Shown here one piece after another: positions 57,268-64,000 of a DNA stretch of 64,000 nucleotides. This stretch comes from Methylocella sp. (GTDB lineage Bacteria; Pseudomonadota; Alphaproteobacteria; Rhizobiales; Beijerinckiaceae): NCBI GenBank assembly GCA_037200525.1, contig JBBCGG010000001.1, positions 21,526 to 85,525 on the forward strand, written 5' to 3'. Under the pieces are notes generated by a model, which searched no databases, was not told the DNA's origin, and worked only from the letters and a program-made list of their open reading frames with translations. The translations under genes were made by a program, and so were the position numbers. How positions within the stretch are numbered: position 1 is the stretch's first letter; each line of letters opens with the position of its first letter.

Positions 57268-57426
57268 ATGGAGCCTCGCATGAGCATAATGCTCCCTATC
57301 CGTTCCGCACGGGCCTCCGCCGCTCCCATGTTTTCGCTGCTGCGCCTCTCGGCTTCAACGCGCTTTGGCGGCGTCCTTATTCTTGTCGCGGCCTTATGGG
57401 CTTCCGTCTATTGGGCCCTGCACTAG
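57268..57426 (+). CDS. small single-helix membrane protein preceding the zinc transporter genes
   Basis: A 52-residue frame (ATG 57268; alternatives at 57280 and 57289) has a basic head with RSARASAAPMFSLLRLSAS and a transmembrane helix GGVLILVAALWASVYWAL ending at His. It lies 24 bases before the ATPase gene on the same strand, downstream of the presumed promoter region. Function unknown; it is probably co-expressed with the metal transporter. Confidence 0.55.
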   Translation: MEPRMSIMLPIRSARASAAPMFSLLRLSASTRFGGVLILVAALWASVYWALH

Positions 57427-57450
57427 CATGGCTCGCCAAAGGGATCTTCG

Positions 57451-58191
57451 ATGACGGCAGCCATCCGTTTCAGCAACCTCACGCTTGGTTATGACCGTCA
57501 TCCGGCGGTGCATCACCTCGATGGCGACGTCGAGAGCGGCGCGTTGCTCGCGATCTGCGGCCCCAATGGCGCGGGCAAGTCAACATTGCTCAAGGCCATC
57601 ACCGGATCGCTGGCGCCGCTCAGCGGTTCGGTCGCTTTGCCGCGAGTCAAGGCGCGCGAAATCGCCTATCTGCCGCAGGCGTCCGATATCGACAAGAGCT
57701 TTCCGATCAGCGTCTTTGATGTGGTCGCCATGGGGCTATGGTCTCGTTGCGGCCTCTTCGGCGCCATCGCCAAGCGCGAGTTAGCCAAAATTGGCAATGC
57801 GATCGCCGCTGTTGGCCTCGAGGGTTTCGAGGACCGCGCGATCGGAACCCTGTCGGGCGGCCAATTGCAGCGCATGCTGTTCGCGCGGTTGCTGCTTCAG
57901 GATGCCGCCGTCATCCTGCTCGACGAGCCATTCACCGCAATCGATTCCAAGACCACCGCGGATCTCCTGCTTCTCGTCGCGCGCTGGCGCAGCGAAAAGC
58001 GCACAGTGCTCGCCGTTCTGCACGATATGGATCTGGTGCGCGAACATTTCCCGCAAACTCTTTTGTTGGCGCGCGAAAAAATTGCATGGGGAAACACGCG
58101 CGACGTCCTCACTCCGCAAAATCTGTTGAAGGCGCGCTCGATGATCGAGGCTTTCGACCGTCAGGCGCAGAATTGTCCGCAAGCGGCTTAA
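57451..58191 (+). CDS. znuC: zinc/manganese-type ABC transporter ATPase
   Basis: 246 residues. Walker A is CGPNGAGKSTLLKAITG, the Q-loop YLPQASDIDKSFPISVFDVV (typical metal-transporter branch), the signature LSGGQLQRMLFARLLLQ, Walker B VILLDEPFTAID and the switch His in VLHDMDLVREHF. With the downstream permease and binding protein it forms a cluster A-I metal importer. The intergenic region to the permease contains a tandem palindromic repeat. Confidence 0.9.
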   Translation: MTAAIRFSNLTLGYDRHPAVHHLDGDVESGALLAICGPNGAGKSTLLKAITGSLAPLSGSVALPRVKAREIAYLPQASDIDKSFPISVFDVVAMGLWSRCGLFGAIAKRELAKIGNAIAAVGLEGFEDRAIGTLSGGQLQRMLFARLLLQDAAVILLDEPFTAIDSKTTADLLLLVARWRSEKRTVLAVLHDMDLVREHFPQTLLLAREKIAWGNTRDVLTPQNLLKARSMIEAFDRQAQNCPQAA

Positions 58192-58347
58192 AGCATGATC
58201 CCAAAAAGTTGCCGACTTTTTGGATAAGATCATGCGCTGAAACGAACAGCATGATCCCAAAAAGTTGCCGACTTTTTGGATAAGATCATGCGCTGAAACG
58301 AACAGCATGATCCCAAAAAGTCGCAGAGTTTTTGGACGAGATCATGC
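58192..58347. repeat. three tandem REP-like palindromic repeats, 56-bp spacing
   Basis: Units start at 58192, 58248 and 58304. Each has outer arms GCATGATC/GATCATGC and inner arms AAAAAGT/ACTTTTT; units 1 and 2 are essentially identical and unit 3 is diverged in its inner arms. They lie between the ATPase and permease genes of one operon. Single related units occur at 47165 and 61404. Confidence 0.9.
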
Positions 58348-58394
58348 GCCAAACAATATGCGTCGTTTAAGACAACCAGGCTCGAATATCTCTC

Positions 58395-59264
58395 ATGCTG
58401 TATAAAGTGTTAGTCGAGCCTTTCATTGAGTTCGAGTTTATGCGCCGGGCGCTTGTCGGCTCCATGGCGCTGGCGCTGGCCAGCTCGCCGCTTGGCGTGT
58501 TTCTCATTTTACGCCGCATGGCGCTGAGCGGCGACGCCATGGCCCACGCCATCCTGCCGGGCGCGGCGCTCGGCTATCTTGTCGCCGGCCTCGCGCTGGG
58601 TCCGATGACGATCGGGGGCCTCATCGCGGGTCTCTTCGTCGCCATCGGGTCCGGCGTCGTCGCGCGCACCACGATTCTGCGCGAAGACGCCTCGATGGCC
58701 GCGTTTTATCTCATCTCATTGGCGCTGGGCGTCACCGTTATTTCTCTGCGCGGCTCGAACATCGATATTCTGCATGTGCTTTTTGGCAGCGTGCTCGCCC
58801 TTGACGACGCAACGCTCCTCCTGCTGGCCTCGATCTCGACCCTGACCCTGATTGGTCTTGCGCTGCTCTACCGGCCTTTGGTGATGGAGACGGTCGACCC
58901 CGGCTTTCTCGCCTCCGTCGGGCGGGCGGGCGGACCGACGCAGATCATTTTTCTGACTCTCGTCGTGCTCAATCTCGTCGGCGGATTTCATGCGCTCGGC
59001 ACCTTGCTCGCCGTCGGCATGATGATGCTCCCGGCCGCGTCCGCGCGGCTCATCGCGCGGGACATGACTGCAATGATCGCGCTTGCGGCGGGGCAGGGAA
59101 TGCTCGCGAGCTACGCCGGACTTATCATCTCATTTTATGCCGGGCTGCCTTCTGGCCCGCTGATCATCCTGACGGCGGGCTTGTTTTATCTTCTGGCGCT
59201 GGTGTTTGGCCCCGCCGGCGGCCTGCTTCGCCGGCTGCGGCCTCGCCGCCATCTCGAAGCCTGA
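58395..59264 (+). CDS. znuB: zinc/manganese-type ABC transporter permease
   Basis: 289 residues with about eight membrane helices in the ABC-3 permease pattern. FEFMRRALVGSMALALASSPLGVFLILRRMALSGDAMAHAILPG is the conserved N-terminal region, GGFHALGTLLAVGMMMLPAASARLI the late coupling segment. An Arg-rich tail (RRLRPRRHLEA) ends it. It forms the membrane channel for the importer. Confidence 0.9.
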   Translation: MLYKVLVEPFIEFEFMRRALVGSMALALASSPLGVFLILRRMALSGDAMAHAILPGAALGYLVAGLALGPMTIGGLIAGLFVAIGSGVVARTTILREDASMAAFYLISLALGVTVISLRGSNIDILHVLFGSVLALDDATLLLLASISTLTLIGLALLYRPLVMETVDPGFLASVGRAGGPTQIIFLTLVVLNLVGGFHALGTLLAVGMMMLPAASARLIARDMTAMIALAAGQGMLASYAGLIISFYAGLPSGPLIILTAGLFYLLALVFGPAGGLLRRLRPRRHLEA

Positions 59265-59289
59265 GAGCTTACGATCCAAAGGAAGCATT

Positions 59290-60192
59290 ATGCGCTGCAT
59301 ACGTTATGTTATAACCTCAATGGCAGCCTGCATGCTGGCCACGCTGTCGCCCGCGCTGGCGCAGTCTCCCGCCACGCCACTGCCGGTCGTCGCAACCTTC
59401 TCCATATTGGCTGACTTCGCCCGCAATGTCGGCAGCGATCGGGTCAACGTCATATCGCTGGTTGGGCCAAATGGCGACACCCACGTCTATCAGCCGTCGC
59501 CCGCGGACGCGAAAAACCTCAATGAAGCGCGGTTGATTCTGGTCAATGGCCTCGGACTCGAAGGCTGGATCGATCGCCTCGTCAAAGCTTCGGGAACCAA
59601 GGCCCCGGTCATCGTCGCGACGAAAGGGATCAAGCCCCGGAAAATGGAGGAAGATGGGAAAATCGGCCAGGACCCCCACGCTTGGCAGGCCATCGTCTAC
59701 GCCAAAATCTACGTCGCCAATATCCGCGATGGCCTGATCCAGGTCGATCCTGACGGCGCTGCGGCCTATCGCGCCAATGCGGACGCCTATATTGAAAAAC
59801 TTACTGCGCTCGAGGCCGAAGTCGTCGCCGCGATCGCCAAAATTCCGCCGGACGGTCGCGAAATTATCACGACACATGACGCCTTTGGCTATTTCGGAGC
59901 CGCCTATGGCTTCAAATTCGTCGCGCCTGAAGGCGTCTCGACCGAGACCGAGGCGAGCGCCCGCGACGTCGCCAAAATCATCCGTCAGATCAAGGCCCAG
60001 AAAATACCAGCCGTGTTTCTGGAAAACATTTCTGATCCGCGAGTAGCGCAAAGGATCGCGGAAGAAAGCGGCGCGAAAATCGGGGGGACGTTGTTTTCCG
60101 ACGCGCTTTCGCCTCTTGACGGTCCGGGCTCGACCTACATCGACATGATGCGCAACAACATCAAGGAGCTCAGCGCCGCACTGGCGAAATAG
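59290..60192 (+). CDS. zinc/manganese-type ABC substrate-binding protein
   Basis: 300 residues from ATG 59290 (AAAGGAAG upstream). A signal peptide ends near SPALA-QS. The cluster A-I fold shows VVATFSILADFARNVG, the metal ligands in DTHVYQPSPAD, DPHAWQ and TTHDAFGYFGAAYG, and the final ligand region SDALSPLDGPGSTYIDMM. It lacks the long His-rich loop of ZnuA, resembling AztC/MntC-like proteins. Zn is favoured by the neighbouring COG0523 GTPase, but Mn is possible. Confidence 0.88.
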   Translation: MRCIRYVITSMAACMLATLSPALAQSPATPLPVVATFSILADFARNVGSDRVNVISLVGPNGDTHVYQPSPADAKNLNEARLILVNGLGLEGWIDRLVKASGTKAPVIVATKGIKPRKMEEDGKIGQDPHAWQAIVYAKIYVANIRDGLIQVDPDGAAAYRANADAYIEKLTALEAEVVAAIAKIPPDGREIITTHDAFGYFGAAYGFKFVAPEGVSTETEASARDVAKIIRQIKAQKIPAVFLENISDPRVAQRIAEESGAKIGGTLFSDALSPLDGPGSTYIDMMRNNIKELSAALAK

Positions 60193-60354
60193 CGTAGATG
60201 GCCTCTGACTCCGCTTGCGAACCAGCCTTGACGTCTTCTTCCAAAAAGGGACAAGTCTAGGCTGAAAACGGATGGGTGAGGGCGTTGCGGCGTCTCGCGT
60301 TTCGGCGCGAGGCCGGTTTCGCCGTTCCTGACGCCCAAGCTCTCGGAGTATCGC

Positions 60355-61392
60355 ATGGCCGAAAAAATTCCCGTCACCGTGCTGACCGGCTATCTCGGCG
60401 CCGGCAAGACGACGCTTTTGAACCGCATTCTATCCGAAGACCATGGCCAGAAATTCGCCGTCATCGTCAATGAATTTGGCGAAATCGGCATCGACAACGA
60501 CCTCATCGTCGGAGCCGACGAAGAAGTGTTCGAGATGAACAATGGTTGCATCTGCTGCACGGTTCGCGGCGATCTCATCCGCATCATCGAAGGCTTGATG
60601 AAACGCAAAGGCAAGTTCGACGCGATCATCGTCGAGACCACGGGTCTTGCCGATCCAGCTCCAGTGGCGCAGACCTTCTTTGTCGACGCGGACGTGCAGA
60701 ACGCCGCGCGGCTCGACGCCGTCGTGACTGTCGCCGACGCCAAATGGCTGGCCGAGCGGCTGAAGGACGCGCCGGAAGCCAAGAACCAGATCGCTTTCGC
60801 CGACGTCATCATCTTGAACAAAATCGATCTCGTCAGCGCCGACGAATTGCAAGACGTTGAAGCGCGCATACGCGCGATCAACCCTTATGCAAAATTGCAC
60901 AAGGCCGTAAAATGCAATGTGCCAATAGATGCGGTGCTCGGCCGCAACGCTTTCGATCTCGATCGCATTCTGGAAATCGAGCCGCAATTTCTGGAGGTCG
61001 AAGAAGAGCATGATCACGCTCATGATCATCATGACGAGCATCATGCGCATGAACATCACGACCACAAATCGCACGGCTTGAAACACTACCACGACGAGGA
61101 GATGCAATCTGTCGCTTTGTCGATCGACGGCGATGTCGACCCGGAAAAGTTCATGCCCTGGCTGAACGATTATATCCAGACGGAGGGCGCCTCAATCCTG
61201 CGCTCCAAAGGCATTCTCGCCTTCAAGAACGAGCCGAAGCGCTTCGTTTTCCAGGGCGTCCACATGATCCTCGACGGCGATCTGCAACGCGATTGGAAGC
61301 CGGGCGAGAAGCGCGTCAGCCGCATCGTCTTCATCGGCCACTATCTGAAACAGGACGAAATCCGGCAAGGCTTTTTGGCCTGCGCAGCCTGA
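60355..61392 (+). CDS. COG0523 (CobW/ZNG1-type) metal-chaperone GTPase
   Basis: 345 residues. Walker A is TGYLGAGKTTLLNRIL, followed by VNEFGEIGIDNDL, the metal-binding NNGCICCTVRGDL (CxCC), VETTGLADPAPV and the base-recognition LNKIDLV. A His/Asp-rich linker (about 219-243, EEHDHAHDHHDEHHAHEHHD) separates it from the CobW C-terminal domain (ILRSKGILAFKNEPKRFVFQGVHM). The His-rich loop and the location behind the metal ABC genes fit a zinc-allocation role. Confidence 0.92.
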   Translation: MAEKIPVTVLTGYLGAGKTTLLNRILSEDHGQKFAVIVNEFGEIGIDNDLIVGADEEVFEMNNGCICCTVRGDLIRIIEGLMKRKGKFDAIIVETTGLADPAPVAQTFFVDADVQNAARLDAVVTVADAKWLAERLKDAPEAKNQIAFADVIILNKIDLVSADELQDVEARIRAINPYAKLHKAVKCNVPIDAVLGRNAFDLDRILEIEPQFLEVEEEHDHAHDHHDEHHAHEHHDHKSHGLKHYHDEEMQSVALSIDGDVDPEKFMPWLNDYIQTEGASILRSKGILAFKNEPKRFVFQGVHMILDGDLQRDWKPGEKRVSRIVFIGHYLKQDEIRQGFLACAA

Positions 61393-61403
61393 TACTGCCC
61401 GCG

Positions 61404-61450
61404 AAGGATAATCCCGAGAAGTTGCCGAATTTTCGGATCCGATCATGCGT
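61404..61450. repeat. dispersed REP-like palindromic repeat
   Basis: AATCCCGAGAAGTTGCCGAA followed by TTTTCGG and GATCATGC matches the 58192-58347 units, with a degenerate left outer arm. It lies between the GTPase and WD40 genes. Confidence 0.6.
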
Positions 61451-61530
61451 TGAGACAAGATGCATCGCGTCGAATCGATTGAAATTGATGCGATCCCGCC
61501 TTCGCCGAACAAGGCGCAATTCCGAGTGAA

Positions 61531-62541
61531 ATGATGGCTCAATCCCCGGCCTCGCTAACCGCGAATGTCACAGCCTTTGATGCAGGCGCGCCAGTCACCG
61601 CGGCGTTTTTCCTCGGGGAGATCCCGGCGCTGGCGCTCGGCGACGGCAGCGTGTTTCTTGCAGCCGCGGGCGCAGAAAAACACATCGCGGCGCATCCTGG
61701 CGCCGCCATCCTCGTCGCGGCCAAGTCTGGACAAAAGCTCGTCACCGGCGGCGATGATGGGCGCGTCGCGATCATCTCCGAAGACGGCTCCATGCAGGAG
61801 CTCGCGCGCGAGAAAGGCAAGTGGATCGACGCCCTCGCCGCGCGAGACGACGGCTCCATTGCGTGGTCCTGCGGCAAGCAGATCTTCGCCCGCGATCCCA
61901 AAGGCGAAATCAAAACCTTCGACGCCCCTTCGACGGTTCGCGGCGTAGCTTTCCTGCCGAAAGGCTACAGGATCGCCATGTCGCATTATAATGGCGCGAC
62001 GGCCTGGTTTCCAAACGCCGCGGCTGCGCCCGAGACATTCGAGTGGAAAGGCTCTCATCTCGATATCACCGCCTCGCCTGACGGGCGCTTTTTGGTGACC
62101 TCGATGCAGGAGAACGCTCTCCACGCCTGGCGCATGACCGACAAGAAGGACTTGCGCCTTAGCGGCTATCCGGCCAAGCCGCGCTCCTTATCCTGGTCCT
62201 TCGACGGTCAATGGCTGGCGACATCGGGGGCCGACGCCAGCATTATCTGGCCGTTCAATTCAAAGGACGGCCCGATGAAAAAGAACCCGCGCGAATGCGG
62301 CGCAAGACCCGTAAAAGTCAGCTGCGTCGCGTTCCATCCCAAGACCCTCGTGGTGGCGCAAGGCTACGAGGACGGTATGGTGCTGCTTTGCCGGGCAACC
62401 GACGGAGCTGGAATTCTGGTGCGGGATCATCGCGATGGCGCAGATGCAGCCATTACCGCGCTTGGTTGGGATGGCGTCGGCAATCATCTTTTATTTGGGA
62501 CGGCCAACGGCGATGCCGGCCTTCTTGCGATGCCGGCATGA
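61531..62541 (+). CDS. WD40-repeat beta-propeller protein
   Basis: 336 residues with no signal peptide. Repeating blades end in short hydrophobic strands: VTGGDDGRVAIIS, RGVAFLPKGYRIAMSHYNGATAWF, DITASPDGRFLVTSMQENALHAW, RSLSWSFDGQWLATSGADASIIW, SCVAFHPKTLVVAQGYEDGMVLL and ALGWDGVGNHLLFGTANGDAGLL, about seven blades. It is likely a cytosolic scaffold or metallochaperone partner, since it follows the COG0523 GTPase in the metal cluster. The role is inferred from position only. Confidence 0.85.
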   Translation: MMAQSPASLTANVTAFDAGAPVTAAFFLGEIPALALGDGSVFLAAAGAEKHIAAHPGAAILVAAKSGQKLVTGGDDGRVAIISEDGSMQELAREKGKWIDALAARDDGSIAWSCGKQIFARDPKGEIKTFDAPSTVRGVAFLPKGYRIAMSHYNGATAWFPNAAAAPETFEWKGSHLDITASPDGRFLVTSMQENALHAWRMTDKKDLRLSGYPAKPRSLSWSFDGQWLATSGADASIIWPFNSKDGPMKKNPRECGARPVKVSCVAFHPKTLVVAQGYEDGMVLLCRATDGAGILVRDHRDGADAAITALGWDGVGNHLLFGTANGDAGLLAMPA

Positions 62542-62616
62542 CATTCAGCCGCGTTGCGGCGGCTCTTGTTAACGTGATGTGATATTGCATTTGTAACTGT
62601 CGCCGCACCGCCCTTG

Positions 62617-62871
62617 ATGAAGGCGCTGAAGCGCGTTCCGCCGGAGGCGCTGCTGCCCGGCGAAAAGGAGATGATCGAAGAATCCAACAGGCCTTCGATC
62701 GCCAATATCGCGCTTATGAATTTTCCGAGGCCTCCATGCGGGAGCATTGAATATTGGGCTTCGGGCTATGAGGACACCTTGCGCACGCTGCGCCATCCCG
62801 AATGGCTGCGGCGGTCGTCTCTGGAGCGGGGCGTAAGGGTGCACGACCTGCACCGCGAAGATCCGACCTAA
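62617..62871 (+). CDS. possible small hypothetical protein
   Basis: An 84-codon frame (MKALKRVPPEALLPGEKEMI onward, with NIALMNFPRPPCGSIEYWASGYED). There is no strong ribosome-binding site and no recognised family; the composition is plausible but the minus strand is open too. Weakly supported. Confidence 0.3.
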   Translation: MKALKRVPPEALLPGEKEMIEESNRPSIANIALMNFPRPPCGSIEYWASGYEDTLRTLRHPEWLRRSSLERGVRVHDLHREDPT

Positions 62872-62977
62872 AACCGGCGTTCGCCGAATTCTCGCCAAAA
62901 AAGCCGTCTGGAACCTCGATCTGGCCTTGCTCGTTGGCAACAGCGTTTTGCGAGGCTCCCGTTAGAGGACAAGCGCA

Positions 62978-63484
62978 ATGCTCGTTCGAAGGCTTGCGCT
63001 CTTCTTCGGCTTGGTTTTCGCGGTGGCGGCGTCGCAGATCCCCGAATATGCGCAGCAATATCGCCAAAGACTCGGCGGCGCGATCGACGAACTGCGGACC
63101 ATCGTCGCGAGATTCGATGAAGACAGCGCCCGCGAAGGTCTCACCGAGCAGCAAGGCGTCGCGCGGCTTGCCGAAAACAACGACCAGTTCGTACGCGGGC
63201 GCGGCTTGCAGATGCAAGATGTCGTGCGGCGTCTCAATGTCCTGTCGCGCACCGAAACCGCAATGGCGGAATCTGGCCAAGTTGGGCGGCTTTTGACGCT
63301 CATCGGCGACTTCGATCCCTTGATCGCGCGCCGGGCTTATGCGAGCTATGAACCCGCCGTTCCCGTAACGGGCGAAGGGTTTGCGCTTGGCGCCCTTGGT
63401 TTTCTGGCCGGTTTTGGATTGATGCGGCTGATCGCCATGCCCTTCCGGCGTTCGCGCAAGGCGCGCCATGCGCCTGCCCGCTAG
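62978..63484 (+). CDS. DUF2937 membrane protein
   Basis: 168 residues. An N-terminal hydrophobic segment (RRLALFFGLVFAVAASQIPEYAQQYRQRL) leads into a charged helical periplasmic region. Near the end, GEGFALGALGFLAGFGLMRLI forms a second membrane helix followed by a basic tail. The SQIPEYAQQYRQRLGGAIDEL motif is characteristic of DUF2937. Function unknown. It sits 26 bases upstream of thiD. Confidence 0.85.
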   Translation: MLVRRLALFFGLVFAVAASQIPEYAQQYRQRLGGAIDELRTIVARFDEDSAREGLTEQQGVARLAENNDQFVRGRGLQMQDVVRRLNVLSRTETAMAESGQVGRLLTLIGDFDPLIARRAYASYEPAVPVTGEGFALGALGFLAGFGLMRLIAMPFRRSRKARHAPAR

Positions 63485-63510
63485 GTCTAGGCAATCGGAG
63501 CGGAGGAAGC

Positions 63511-64000
63511 ATGGCCCCCAATCTTCTCGCAATCGCCGGATCGGATCCGAGCGGAGGGGCCGGCATCCAGGCGGATCTCAAAACCTTCGCCGCGCTGCGC
63601 TGCTACGGCATGGCGGTCATCACCGCTTTGACCGCGCAGAATACGCATGGCGTCTTTGCCGTGCATGCGCCGCCGCCGAATTTCATCGCCGAACAGATCG
63701 ACGCAATCTTTGCTGATATCGACGTCGCGGCCGTGAAAATCGGGATGCTCGCATCGGCCGCGATTGTCGAGGTCGTGGCCGACAGGCTGGCCGTTCACAA
63801 GCCGCAATTCATCGTGCTCGATCCGGTGCTTGTCGCAACCAGCGGCGACGCCCTAGCCGCCTCCGATGTCGGGCCGGCGATGATCCGCCATCTCTTTCCA
63901 CTCGCAACGCTCGTGACGCCGAACCTTGCCGAAGCCGCCGCCCTCTCGGGTCACGCAACCATCGGGCGTGCAATCGTTGAGGATGAGTCGGTCCGCGCGG
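63511..64000 (+). CDS. thiD: hydroxymethylpyrimidine/phosphomethylpyrimidine kinase, cut by the window end
   Basis: 163 codons are visible from ATG 63511, preceded by GGAGGAAGC; the frame is open to the window edge, and the full family length is about 265. Seen are LLAIAGSDPSGGAGIQADLKTF, TALTAQNTHGV, VKIGMLAS and VLDPVLVATSGDAL, the ribokinase-fold ligand and phosphate sites, with the anion-hole/catalytic region expected past the edge. It phosphorylates HMP and HMP-P in thiamine synthesis. Confidence 0.94.
   Translation, partial: MAPNLLAIAGSDPSGGAGIQADLKTFAALRCYGMAVITALTAQNTHGVFAVHAPPPNFIAEQIDAIFADIDVAAVKIGMLASAAIVEVVADRLAVHKPQFIVLDPVLVATSGDALAASDVGPAMIRHLFPLATLVTPNLAEAAALSGHATIGRAIVEDESVRA

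Noticed and set aside
58192..58347. Tandem repeats considered as a CRISPR array
   Set aside because: The repeats are contiguous palindromic units without unique spacers, only three in number, and have dispersed single copies; no cas genes are present.

Overview
The window looks like chromosomal DNA of an alphaproteobacterium of the order Hyphomicrobiales (Rhizobiales), possibly Beijerinckiaceae/Methylocella-like. This rests on GC-rich coding sequence and a set of lineage-typical genes: GapR (DUF2312), DUF1036, DUF2852 and DUF2937 proteins, an HpnI-type glycosyltransferase and an extensin-like protein. The genus is an inference; no 16S gene is present.

There are four zones. (1) 1-22.4 kb is accessory, decaying DNA. 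It starts with an initiator tRNA and a low-complexity protein. A chemotaxis-receptor 5' stub cut off by an IS follows. Then comes a minus-strand gene block (13825 down to 2849) whose members are nearly all broken: a secreted protein split by an IS, a membrane protein split by an in-frame TAG, an S8 peptidase lacking its serine segment, and a very large GH46-like/NlpC-P60/metzincin enzyme split into three pieces by two IS elements. Removing each IS plus one CTAG repeat restores a single 979-codon frame. Further remnants are an IS3 orfA, a DUF927 protein, a short-chain dehydrogenase and a DUF302 protein. Intact genes here are an MFS transporter, an orphan OmpR-type regulator and a GT1 glycosyltransferase.

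(2) 22.7-31.2 kb holds a sulfonate/sulfone-type operon (flavin monooxygenase, ABC permease, ATPase, Tat-exported binding protein, DszC/SfnB-like flavoprotein), then a LysR regulator divergent from a carboxymuconolactone-decarboxylase/flavin-reductase-like pair, and an SBF-like transporter. (3) 31.3-57.1 kb is mostly housekeeping: extensin-like protein, ArfB, OYE reductase, GapR, N-formylglutamate hydrolase, pyruvate kinase, PBP1A, DnaN, SuhB-like phosphatase, HpnI-like transferase, Fpg, L,D-transpeptidase, PadR, TypA, CysG and SCO. It is interrupted by a low-GC reverse transcriptase of the DRT2 antiphage type, which carries a one-base frameshift in an A6 run and has a structured region upstream.

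(4) 57.2-62.5 kb is a zinc/manganese uptake cluster: a small membrane protein, ATPase, permease, binding protein, COG0523 GTPase and WD40 propeller. The window ends in a DUF2937 protein and the start of thiD.

Six IS5-family elements occur: three copies of an 831-bp element, two of an 864-bp element and one of 838 bp. The five copies of the first two all sit in CTAG sites. The high similarity of the copies and the clean reconstructions point to recent bursts of transposition.
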